Assembly (NCBI GenBank): GCA_963779805.1
Contig: CAVZZN010000016.1
Location: forward strand, 124,001 to 188,000
DNA: 64,000 nucleotides
Source of the DNA: CAIWHR01 sp963779805
GTDB taxonomy: Bacteria > Pseudomonadota > Gammaproteobacteria > Burkholderiales > Casimicrobiaceae
Reading direction: 5' to 3'
In this document: piece after piece, positions 55,948 through 64,000 of the stretch
How the letters are laid out: each line of letters begins with the position of its first letter
How positions within the stretch are numbered: the first letter of the stretch is position 1
Notes under the pieces: generated by a model
The model's database searches: none
Told to the model about the DNA's origin: nothing
What the model saw: the letters and a program-made list of their open reading frames with translations, nothing else
Translations under genes and position numbers: made by a program

Positions 55948-56736
55948 TCAACTGAACCGAGGGGCACGCTTTTCGAGGAAGGCGTCGACCGCCTCGCTGT
56001 GGTCCGGCGTCTTGTGCGAGATGGCCTGGAACGCGGCGGAGAGCTCCAGGACGGTGTCCAGGCTCGAGCGGATGGACTCGCGCAGCAGACGCTTGGTCAG
56101 GCGCACGCCGTGCGAGGCGTGTCGCGTGATGCGACCTGCCAGCTCGCGCGCGGATGCCATCAGCTCGTCGTGCGGCACCACGCGCGAAACGAGGTTCCAG
56201 GCGAGCGCCTGCTGCGCATCGAGCATGTCGCCGGTGAAGGCGAGCTCGGCGGCGCGCGACATGCCCACGATACGCGGCAGCAGCCAGGCGCCACCGTCGC
56301 CCGGAATGATGCCCAGCTTGATGAAGCTCTCCGCGAACTTCGCCCGTTCGGACGCGATGCGAATGTCGCACATGCAGGCGAGGTCGAGCCCGGCGCCGAT
56401 CGCGTGGCCGTTCACGGCGGCGATCACGGGGACCTCGAGGTTGAAGAGGTTCAGCGTCAGGCGCTGGATGCCGCGGTATTCCTGCCGGATGTCCATCTCG
56501 CTCACCTCCGGCGCGGCCTGCCGCTTCATCTGGCGGATGTCGCCGCCGGCGCAGAACGAGGGACCGTTGCCGGTGAGGATGACGCAGCGCACCCCGCGGT
56601 CGTCATGGATGCGCTCGATGGCCGCGAGGAATTCGGGCACCGCGCTGTTGCCGGTCAGCGGGTTGCGCTGTTCCGGCTGGTTCATGGTCAGCGTTACGAC
56701 GGCGTCGTCTTGCTCGTAGATCAGGAAGTCCGGCAT
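55948..56736 (-). CDS. Enoyl-CoA hydratase/isomerase (second crotonase)
   Basis: 262 residues from the ATG at 56736 (MPDFLIYEQDDAVVTLTMNQ). An in-frame start at 56844 would add 36 residues without homology. Segments GPSFCAGGDIRQMKR and NGHAIGAGLDLACMCDIRIA form the oxyanion hole; ESFIKLGIIPGDGGAWLLPR carries the catalytic Glu candidates. Close to crotonases of ring or branched-acid degradation that end HSEAVDAFLEKRAPRF. It is upstream of, and in the same direction as, the MmgE gene but separated by hairpins, and downstream of chrA. Confidence 0.93.
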   Translation of the reverse strand: MPDFLIYEQDDAVVTLTMNQPEQRNPLTGNSAVPEFLAAIERIHDDRGVRCVILTGNGPSFCAGGDIRQMKRQAAPEVSEMDIRQEYRGIQRLTLNLFNLEVPVIAAVNGHAIGAGLDLACMCDIRIASERAKFAESFIKLGIIPGDGGAWLLPRIVGMSRAAELAFTGDMLDAQQALAWNLVSRVVPHDELMASARELAGRITRHASHGVRLTKRLLRESIRSSLDTVLELSAAFQAISHKTPDHSEAVDAFLEKRAPRFS

Positions 56737-56868
56737 GTCTTCGCTTCTCCAACAGTGGTGGCCCTCGCCAAAGCGGCGTGTGATCCGCGGATACCTCGTC
56801 GGCCAGCAGGTCGAGCTGGCTCGGCGCGGCTTCCGAGCTGTCACCGTGCGGTACCGCCACGGAGCGCG

Positions 56869-57999
56869 TCAAACGATGTGGGCCGCACCGAGCATCGCGC
56901 CCGCCGCGATCAGCAGGACCGGGTTGAACCGCGTGCGCACGACGATCAGTGCGCAGATCAGGGTGAGCACATCCGCGCGCCAGCTGCCGTTCAATGCGCC
57001 CATGAAGATCCACGCGACCGCGACAAGCAATCCGATCGCCATCGGGAGGAAGGCATCCCGCAGCGCGCGCGCAAACGGATGCTCCGTGCGAAGAATCGGG
57101 GTCCTCAGGAGTGCCAACGTGAGCACCGTCGGCGGCACGATGACCGCCAGCGTCGCTGCGATCGCTCCCGTCCATCCTGCAACGAACCAGCCGATGAGCG
57201 AAATGAACAGCAGGTTCGGGCCCGGCGCCGCTTGAGCGATTGCGTAGGCCGCCGCAAATTGCTCGTCATGCAGCCAGTGCTTCGCGTCGACCACATACGC
57301 GCGCACCTCCGGCGCGATCATCACCAGGCCCCCGCCGACCGCCATCAGCGACAGCAATGCGAGATGCGCGCAGAGCGCGACTACTGGCGACCCGTCGTCC
57401 ATCTGCTTTTGCAGCCAAAGGAATACGACGGTTCCGAGGGGCGCGAGCACGAAGACCACGACGATGAGCGGCCACTGCAGCACGCCAAGACCGCAGAACG
57501 CCAGGACCGCGAGCACCAGCTGCGCCGCCGAGCGGCGATGCCTTCCGCGCGATTCCCTGAACGCCGCGATGGCCATCTTGATGCCGGTCGCGAGGATGAG
57601 CCCGGCCGCCACGGCCGTCATGCCTCTCAGTGCGGACCGAAAGACCTCGAGCTCGCCGAAGCGCTGATAGAGCACCCCGAGGGCGATCACGATCAGGAAC
57701 GGCCCGCCGACGAGTCCGGCGATCGCCGCCAGGCCACCGCGTGCTCCGGCATACCGATGACCCACCATCAACGCAATGTTGCAGATCGTGGGTCCCGGAA
57801 GCAGCTGGCAGATGCCGAGGTGCTCGGCGAATTGGGCGGGAGTCAGCCAGCGGTGGCGCTCGACCAGCGCCCTGTATGCGAAAGGCAGCACGCCGCCGAA
57901 GCCTTGCAGCGACAGTCCGGAGAACACCAGGAAAAGCTGCGAGCAGGGCAGCCGTGGCGCGGCCGCCTCCACGCCCTCGGCCGTGGCGTCAGGCGGCAC
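56869..57999 (-). CDS. chrA: Chromate transporter family protein
   Basis: 376 residues, intact, GTG start. Two homologous halves as in the long ChrA class: LFLVFSGLSLQGFGGVLPFA with LGICQLLPGPTICNIALMVG in the first half and AAAYAIAQAAPGPNLLFISL with GWTGAIAATLAVIVPPTVLT in the second. About ten hydrophobic segments. The family exports chromate, but many copies have no proven link to chromate; here no chrB regulator or other metal-resistance gene is next to it, so its true substrate may be another oxyanion. It is inserted among CoA-catabolism genes. Confidence 0.92.
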   Translation of the reverse strand: MPPDATAEGVEAAAPRLPCSQLFLVFSGLSLQGFGGVLPFAYRALVERHRWLTPAQFAEHLGICQLLPGPTICNIALMVGHRYAGARGGLAAIAGLVGGPFLIVIALGVLYQRFGELEVFRSALRGMTAVAAGLILATGIKMAIAAFRESRGRHRRSAAQLVLAVLAFCGLGVLQWPLIVVVFVLAPLGTVVFLWLQKQMDDGSPVVALCAHLALLSLMAVGGGLVMIAPEVRAYVVDAKHWLHDEQFAAAYAIAQAAPGPNLLFISLIGWFVAGWTGAIAATLAVIVPPTVLTLALLRTPILRTEHPFARALRDAFLPMAIGLLVAVAWIFMGALNGSWRADVLTLICALIVVRTRFNPVLLIAAGAMLGAAHIV

Positions 58000-58123
58000 G
58001 TGGCAGTCGCGGGGGTGCGCCGCGTGTCGGCTGGACTGCGCGGGCGCGCGAACGTCTTTGCATGCGAGCGATTCTAGCGCCCATCACCTATTCGCGCCGT
58101 CGGCAACTCGACCGCGCAAGCCT

Positions 58124-59056
58124 TCAGAAGCACTCCAGCAGCGCCACGAGCGCCGGGTTGCCGAGACTCGCCTCGCGCCAGACCAGCGTCACGGCAGCGT
58201 CCTCGCCGACCCCAGTCCATCGGCAGCAGCACCAGGTCGAGCACCTCGCGCACCGCGAGCGCGGCCGAGCGCGGCGCCACCGCGAGCAGGCTGCCCTCGG
58301 CCGCCAGGCGCAGGTTGGCGTGGAAGTTCATCGAGGTGATGGCTGCGCGCGGGCCCTTGAGCCCGGCGCGCAGGAACGTCTGCTCGATCGCCAGCCGCGT
58401 GTAGGAGCCCTCGGGCGGCAGCACCCAGTCGTACTCGCGCAGCAGCGCAAGCGCCGGCTTGCGCCGGCGCGCGACCGGATGGCCGCGGCCGCAGACCAGC
58501 ACCAGCGATTCGTGGCCTACCGTCCGGTGCGCCACGCCCGCGGGCAGGCGCTGTTGCTCGCTGAGCGCAGGCAGCCGGCAGACGATCGCATCGAATTCGC
58601 CCGCCTCGATCTGCCGCCAAAGGTTCGGCACCGTGTCCTCGCGCAGATGCACGTGCACCTGCGGCAGGCGCTTGCGCAGGCGCGCGAGTGCGTCGGGCAG
58701 GGGCTGCACCAGCGTGAGCGGCAGCGCGCCGATGCGCAGCTCGAGCGTGCCGGGGTCGGCCGCGGCCGCCAGCGCCGCCTCCAGTTCGTGGCGCGCGACG
58801 CGCAGGTGCATGAGCGCGGCCGCGCCGGCGGGCGTGAGAGCTCACGCCGCGCTGGCCGCGACGCCCACGCGCGACCAGGGGCCGGCCGAACGCTTCCTCG
58901 AGCGACTGCAGCGCCTGCGTGATCGCCGATTGCGTCACGTGCATGCGCGCCGCGGCCTCGGTGAGCGAGCCGAGTTCCTCCAGGTGTTCGAGCAGCATCA
59001 GGTCGCGCAGCCTGAGCTGCGCGAAACGAGCGAGGCAAGGCGCTGGTCGTGATCAT
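58124..59056 (-). CDS. LysR-family transcriptional regulator, three frameshifts
   Basis: About 310 residues. Helix-turn-helix in HLEELGSLTEAAARMHVTQS and AITQALQSLEEAFGRPLVAR. The effector domain has LELRIGALPLTLVQPLPDAL and GEFDAIVCRLPALS and ends LVWREASLGNPALVALLE. Extra bases near 59012, 58843 and 58205 interrupt it. It is divergent from a Bug receptor gene with 103 bases between the starts, the usual arrangement for a regulator that controls its neighbour. The effector is likely the carboxylate (or its CoA ester) handled by the Bug-CaiB-FadJ genes. Confidence 0.9.
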
Positions 59057-59066
59057 GGCCCGATTC

Positions 59067-59084
59067 TCTAATGACTCGATTAGA
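59067..59084. promoter_or_regulatory. Inverted repeat in the LysR-Bug divergent promoter
   Basis: TCTAAT-GACTCG-ATTAGA is a perfect 6-bp dyad with six bases between, and it contains the T-N11-A pattern of LysR sites. It lies 10 bases from the LysR start and 76 bases before the Bug gene ATG, in the most AT-rich stretch of the gap. A good candidate for the LysR operator and autoregulation site. Confidence 0.6.
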
Positions 59085-59159
59085 ACATTTCAGTTTTGCT
59101 TATGCCACCGCGCGCCTAGACTTGCCCTCGCATCACCACCTCACAGGGGAGACTGCGCC

Positions 59160-60162
59160 ATGCCCACTCGCCGCCAGTTCCATCTCCAGGCCCTCGGTCT
59201 CGGCGCCGCGGGCCTGGGCCTGCCCGCGCTTGCGCTCGCGCAGGGCAGCGACTACCCGAACCGCCCCATCAAGATCATCGTGCCCTTCGCGGCCGGCGGC
59301 GGTCCCGACGTGCTCACGCGCAAGATGGCGGTCAAGCTGGCCGAGGTGCTCGGCAAGGGCAGCGTCGTGGTGGTGGACAACATCGTCGGCGCCGGCGGCA
59401 TCCTCGCGGCCCAGAACGTCGCGCGCATGGCGCCCGACGGCTACAACATCCTCGCTGGGCGCCTCGTCGCACGTCGTGCAGAAGGCCATGGAGCCGAGCG
59501 TGAAGTTCGATCCGATGAAGGACTTCGCGCACATCACGCGCACCACCTTCAGTCCGTCGATCCTCGTGGTCAGCGCCGACTCGCCCTACAAGACGGTGGA
59601 AGACCTCGTCGCGGCCGCGAGGAGGGAGCCCGGCAAGCTCAACTACGCCTCCGGCGGCGTCGGCAGCGCGGCGCACCTGTGCGGCGCGGCGATGGCGCTG
59701 CAGGCGAAGATCGACGTGGTGCACGTGCCCTACAAGGGCTCGGTCGAAATCGTGCCCTCGATCATCACGGGCACCACGCAGTTCGCGTTCCCGATCGCCT
59801 CGACCGCGATCCCGCAGATCCGCGGCGGCAAGGTGCGCGCGCTGGCCGTGTCGAGCGCGCAGCGCATGCCGGCCCTGCCGGACGTGCCCACGCTCGTCGA
59901 GGTGTTCAAGACGCAGGACCTCGCACTCGACGCCTGGTTCGGCCTCTGGGCGCCGGCCGGTACGCCGCCGGAGGTCGTGGACATCCTGTTCAAGGCGGTG
60001 GTCAAGACCTATGGCGACCCGACCCTGCGCGCCGACAGCGAGGCGGCTGGCGCTCTGGTCGCGCTCAGCAGTTCGCCCGCCGAGTTCACGAAGTTCATGG
60101 AAGCCGAGACCCTGAAGCTGGACAAGATCGTCAAGGCCGCCCACCTGAGCGTGTACAAGTAA
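59160..60162 (+). CDS. Bug/TctC-family periplasmic solute receptor, one frameshift
   Basis: About 333 residues. The ATG at 59160 begins a twin-Arg-like signal (MPTRRQFHLQALGLGAAGLG) cleaved after LALAQ. Then YPNRPIKIIVPFAAGGGPDV, GAGGILAAQNVARMAPDGYN, and after one extra base near 59455 VHVPYKGSVEIVPSIITGTT and PALPDVPTLVEVFKTQDLAL. It is a paralogue of the receptor at 53192-54188. It probably delivers or senses the acid that the following CoA-transferase activates. Its stop TAA shares one base with the next ATG (TAATG). Confidence 0.92.
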
Positions 60163-61269
60163 TGACCGCTGTACCCCATCTGCCTCCGCGGGCACTGCGC
60201 GGCATCCGCGTGCTCGACTTCAGCCATGTGATCGCCGGTCCGTTCGCGACCTTTCACCTTGCGCAGATGGGCGCCGAGGTCACGAAGGTGGAGAAGCCCG
60301 GTGGCGGCGACGTGATGCGGCGCACGGCCGTCCGGCGCCCGCGCCTTCACGGCCTTCAATGCCGGCAAGCGGATGCGCGAGATCGACATCGCCTCCGAGA
60401 CCGGCCGCGCCGAGGTGCTCGCGCTCGCGCGCGAAGCCGACGTGATGGTCGACAACTATCGCCCCGGGGTGCTGCAACGTCACGGGCTCGGCTACGAAGA
60501 CGTCAAGGCCGTCAACCCGCGGATCATCTACTGCGCGATCTCGGGCTACGGCTACAGCGATCCGGCGCGCACGCCGCTACGGCGCCTACGATCACGTGAT
60601 CCAGGCCTTGACCGGCATGACCATGCTGGCCGGCACGGAGGGCGATCCGCCGGTCAAGACCGGTTTTCCGGTCATCGATGCGGCCACCGGCATCATCGGC
60701 GCGCTCGCGATCGTGATCGCCCTGCGCGAGCGCGAGCACACGGGCGCGGGCTCGCTTTCTCGACGTGAGCATGTGGGCCAGCGCGCTGCAACTCATGTAT
60801 CCGTTCGCCTGCGAGACGCTGGCGCATCCGGACCAGGAAATCCCGCGCGTGGGCAACAAGGGCTATTCGGGCAGCCCGGCGGCCGATACCTTCGCGTGCC
60901 GCGACGGCTGGCTCGCGATCGGCGCCAACACGCCGGCGCACATCGACGCGCCTGATGCAGGTTCTCGGAGTCGCGCCCGCGGAGGTCGCGCCGCTGCTCG
61001 AACCCGCGTGCCGAGGGTGGCGCCCGCCTTCGCGCGTGCGCGCGATCCGCAAGGCGTTCCGCGAACTGCTCGCGGCGCGCCTGGCCGGGCACTCGGCGGT
61101 CGATCTGGAACAACGCCTGAACGCGAGCGGCGTGCCGGCCGCGCGCGTGCGCACGTTGCGCGAGTTCACGCTGGAAGCTGTCGACAGCGGCTTGCTGCAG
61201 CCGGTCGTGCTCGGCGAGGGCGAAGCCCAGGCCATCACTCCGGGACTGGGCTGGCGCACGCTGGGCTGA
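60162..61269 (+). CDS. CaiB/BaiF family CoA-transferase, four frameshifts, somewhat short
   Basis: About 368 residues. LRGIRVLDFSHVIAGPFATF and AQMGAEVTKVEKPGGGDVMR open it; AREADVMVDNYRPGVLQRHG and NPRIIYCAISGYGYSDPA follow; the catalytic Asp is expected in YGAYDHVIQALTGMT. Then FLDVSMWASALQLMYPFACE and the C-terminal ASGVPAARVRTLREF. Extra bases lie near 60335, 60580, 60755 and 60950. The protein ends at LGWRTLG, some 25-30 residues before the usual family end, so the last part may be lost or misread. Start coupled to the Bug gene. Likely activates the imported acid for FadJ. Confidence 0.88.
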
Positions 61270-61333
61270 CCCCTCGTACGATCATTGCACGACGCGCCTC
61301 TACCGGCCGATCGTGATCAGCTTCAAGGCACCC

Positions 61334-63455
61334 ATGAGCGCACAAGGCACAGTCCGGCTGCAGCGGCGGGGCGAGGTTTCCCTGCTCGTCATCGACAACC
61401 CGCCGGTGAACGCGCTGTCGGTCGACGTCATCGAACAGCTCGGCGCCGCCGTGGATGCCTTCGGGCAGGACAGCGAATCGCGCGCGCTGATCATCGGCTG
61501 CGCGGGTCGCAGCTTTGTCGCCGGCGGCGACATTGCGGAATTCGACGACCCCGCATTTTCGGCCGCGCCCTTGAACCGGATTCTCGCGCGCATCGAGCAG
61601 ATGGACCGCCCGGTCGTCGCAACGATGCACGGCTTCGCGTTCGGTGGGGGACTCGAGCTCGCGCTCGCCTGCCACCATCGCATCGCCACCCGCGATGCGC
61701 AATTTGCCTTTCCCGAGGTGAAGCTCGGACTGCTGCCCGGCTCCCTGGGAACGCAGCGCCTTCCCCGGCTGGTCGGCGCCGAGCTGGCGCTGGACCTGAT
61801 CTCGACGGGGCGGCGCATGGACACCTCTGCTGCACTCGAGTGCGGCCTCATCGACGCGATCGTCGACGGTGATCCACTCGAGCGCGGCATCCGCTTCGCG
61901 TTGGAACTGCCTGCGCTCCGACACCGCTCTGCGTCGCACGAGCGAGCTGTCGGTGGACACCGGCCGAGTCCCGCCGGACTTCTTCGCCGTCGCTCGCGCG
62001 CGCGCCCGCCGCGAGTTCGCCGCGTACCCGGCGGCCGTCGCGATCGTCGATGCAGTCGAGGCGGCCGCGTTGCCGTTCGATGAGGGCGCGCAAGTCGAGG
62101 CTCGCGCATTCGAGGCGCTGCGTGCGTCGCCGCAGTCGAAGGCGCTGCGCTACCTGTTCTTCGCCCAGCGCGAAGCCGCGAGGATCCCCGGGTTGCCCGC
62201 CGGCGTCGCGCCGCGGTCGATCCACACGGCGGGCGTCCTCGGCGGCGGAACGATGGGACGCGGCATCGCCATCAACTTCCTGAATGCGGGAATCCCCGTC
62301 GTGCTCGTCGAGGCCTCTGAGCGGGCCCTCGACGCGGCGATGCGCGGCATCCGCCAGGTCTACGAGACCGGCGTTGCCAAAGGAAGACTCGCGCAGCGCG
62401 AACTCGAACGGCGCATGAGCTTGCTGCACCCCACGCTGGATGACACGGCGCTCGCAGCTTGCGATCTCGTCATCGAGGCGGTGTACGAAGACCTGTCGTT
62501 GAAGCAAGGGGTCTGCAAGCGCCTGGGGGAGGTCTGCAAGCGTGGCGCGATCATCGCGTCCAACACGTCCACGCTGGACCTGGACGTACTGGCGCAGGCG
62601 ACCGGCCGGCCGCGCGACGTGATCGGCATGCACTTCTTCAGCCCCGCCCACGTGATGCGCCTGCTGGAGGTGGTGCGCGGCGCGGCCACCTCGCCTGAAG
62701 TGCTGCTCACCGTGATGAAGCTGGGCCGGAGCATCGGCAAGGTTCCTGTCGTGTCCGGCGCGTGCTGGGGGTTCATCGGCAATCGCATGCTCGAGCCCTA
62801 CCTCCGCGAGACCGAGTTCCTGTTGATGGAAGGTGCGACTCCGTTGCAGGTCGATGCTGCGGTCGAGGCGCTCGGCATGGCGATGGGTCCCTGCCGCATG
62901 CTGGACATGGCCGGTATCGACGTCGGGGCGCAGGTCGTGATCGAGCAGGCCAAGGCCGGTCGCCTGCCCGCCGACGACACCTACCGGGTCGTCGTGCAGA
63001 GGCTGTTCGAACTCGGACGGATGGGCCAGAAGACGGGCCGCGGTTACTATCGCTACGAAGGACGCAAGGCGCTCGCCGACCCTGAGCTCGAAGCGATCAC
63101 CCGCGATCTGGCTCGTCAGCACGGCATCGCGCGCAGAGCCGTCATCGATGAGCGCGAGATCGTCGAACGCCTGCTTTACCCGTTGATCAACGAAGGCGCC
63201 CGAATCGTCGACGAGGGGATCGCGTATCGCGCTTCCGATGTCGACGTCGTGTGGACGAGCGGGTACGGATTTCCAGACCACCTCGGCGGCCCCATGTTCT
63301 TCGCCGATGCAACCGGGCTGCCGCACATCGTCAGCCGTCTTGCGCATTACGCGGATGTCCGCGGCAATGCACACCGATACTGGACGCCGTCGCCGCTGCT
63401 GACCCGGCTCGCCGCCAGCGGCGCGAGGTTGCAGGATCAAAAGACGCGATCATGA
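61334..63455 (+). CDS. Bifunctional enoyl-CoA hydratase / 3-hydroxyacyl-CoA dehydrogenase (FadJ-like), one frameshift
   Basis: About 707 residues. I choose the ATG at 61334, with AAGG six bases before it; a GTG at 61313 is in frame. Residues 1-190: crotonase with GRSFVAGGDIAEFDD and HGFAFGGGLELALACHHRI. After an extra base near 61905 comes the dehydrogenase: GVLGGGTMGRGIAINFLNAG, VIEAVYEDLSLKQGV, IIASNTSTLDLDVLAQ, IGMHFFSPAHVMRLLEVVRG and GFIGNRMLEPYLRE. The enzyme turns enoyl-CoA into 3-ketoacyl-CoA. A thiolase would be needed next and none is present. Its stop overlaps a short open frame (ATGA). Confidence 0.93.
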
Positions 63456-63526
63456 GCGAAGCCATCAAGGCATCGCCGCCGGCGATGCGGGTCGACTATC
63501 CGACTGAGCGTTGTTGTCACGGTTGA
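63452..63526 (+). pseudogene. 24-residue coupled open frame, possible gene remnant
   Basis: The ATG at 63452 overlaps the FadJ stop exactly as real genes in this window do (ATGA), but the frame ends after MSEAIKASPPAMRVDYPTER and four more residues. It could be the first codons of a lost third catabolic gene (thiolase or dehydrogenase would be expected) cut by a rearrangement or by a base error, or nothing. The following 156 bases to the next gene show no clear coding. Confidence 0.3.
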
Positions 63527-63682
63527 GTGCGATTCCCTTGTGCTCCACAGCGCGCGCCCTTGCACGGACCGTCGCCGCTTGCTAAACATCAAGTACAACC
63601 CTCTCCAACCCTTCTAGCATCGTGCGGAGCCCATCGTGCGTGCATTGGGTCGCCAACGCATTTCTGCGAGACCGCCCACACA

Positions 63683-64000
63683 ATGACCCGCCTCTGCATC
63701 GCACTCTGCGTCACGTTTCTCGTCCTTGCCGGTTTGTCGGGCCGCGCCGAAGCCACCATCGCCACCACCGTGGCGCTCACCGCCAGTGCGAATCCGGTGA
63801 CGGGTGATGTCGGCCTCAGCGCCGCCGTGGAGTCCTGCCCGATCCCGGCCAACGCGCCGAATCTGGGCGGCACCGTCCAGTTCTTCGAGGGCTCAACGCC
63901 AGTGGGTAGCGCGAGCGCCCGGCGGTTTGGCATCGGCACGAACTCCTGCGGAGGTCCCTACGTAATCGGCCAGATCCTCGTGGCAGGTGCAAGCCCGGGG
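63683..64000 (+). CDS. Secreted Ig-like repeat protein, cut by window end
   Basis: At least 106 residues, open to the last base. A signal peptide (LCIALCVTFLVLAGLSGRAEA) is followed by TIATTVALTASANPVTGDVG and GGTVQFFEGSTPVGSA, the pattern of Big_3_5 bacterial Ig-like repeats found in large exported or surface proteins and some autotransporters. Two Cys (ESCPIP and NSCGGP) flank the strand region. It begins a new unit 156 bases after the last catabolic frame. Size and anchoring cannot be known from this window. Confidence 0.75.
   Translation, partial: MTRLCIALCVTFLVLAGLSGRAEATIATTVALTASANPVTGDVGLSAAVESCPIPANAPNLGGTVQFFEGSTPVGSASARRFGIGTNSCGGPYVIGQILVAGASPG

Noticed and set aside
56869..57999. 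Chromate-resistance island
   Set aside because: A single chrA without chrB or other metal genes, lying inside a catabolic block, does not make an island.

Overview
The window is about 64 kb of very GC-rich DNA that reads as a betaproteobacterial chromosome, most likely Burkholderiales. The reasons are two Bug-type (TctC) solute receptors, CaiB/BaiF CoA-transferases beside acyl-CoA dehydrogenase and crotonases, a DUF3141 protein next to phosphotransacetylase and acetate kinase, and a KA-rich histone-like protein. I saw no rRNA, tRNA, insertion sequence, phage gene or CRISPR array.

Layout. 1-7707 (+): the C-terminal part of phosphoketolase, a SpoIIAA-like protein, an unknown membrane protein, DUF3141, a MaoC-Pta fusion and acetate kinase, all centred on acetyl phosphate. 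7904-21583 (both strands): a P-type proton ATPase with a DUF2934 tail, PPK2, a CDF cation transporter, a DedA-PAP2-LssY protein, Met/Gly-rich secreted proteins, a histone-like protein, an ACP-PlsC fusion, a PAQR protein, an orphan histidine kinase and a UbiB-family kinase. 21773-41584 (+): a long, tightly packed array with transketolase, a GH94 protein, 6-phosphogluconate dehydrogenase, glucose-6-phosphate dehydrogenase, a HAD hydrolase, transaldolase, phosphoglucomutase, a GH144/COG5368 glucanase-like protein, a flavin disulfide reductase, alpha-glucan phosphorylase, an RNB ribonuclease and a LOG-like protein. 41627-47087: an SDR, a lipoprotein and two small proteins, then a MoxR/VWA pair of RavA-ViaA type. 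47132-59056 (-): CoA-thioester catabolism (two crotonases, CaiB, acyl-CoA dehydrogenase, CoA-transferase, MmgE/PrpD, a Bug receptor, a GntR regulator), plus ChrA and a LysR regulator. 59160-63526 (+): a second Bug-CaiB-FadJ cluster divergent from LysR. The window ends inside a secreted Ig-like repeat protein.

How the genes fit together. The + strand block up to 39.3 kb can be read as one route. Stored or periplasmic glucans are cut by phosphorolysis (GH94, GlgP), giving glucose 1-phosphate, which Pgm makes into glucose 6-phosphate. Zwf and Gnd feed the pentose phosphate pool, Tal and Tkt rearrange it, and phosphoketolase splits xylulose 5-phosphate or fructose 6-phosphate to acetyl phosphate. 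AckA then makes ATP and acetate, or Pta makes acetyl-CoA. PPK2, the proton ATPase, RavA-ViaA-like proteins and a possible FNR-type site fit a low-oxygen or starvation energy programme. This is inference from gene content.

Sequence quality. About half of the genes, in clear blocks, are broken by single extra bases. Nearly all shifts are +1 and the protein resumes at once in the next frame without loss of conserved residues. I treat these genes as intact genes carrying sequence errors, and I give the full span of each one as a single feature.
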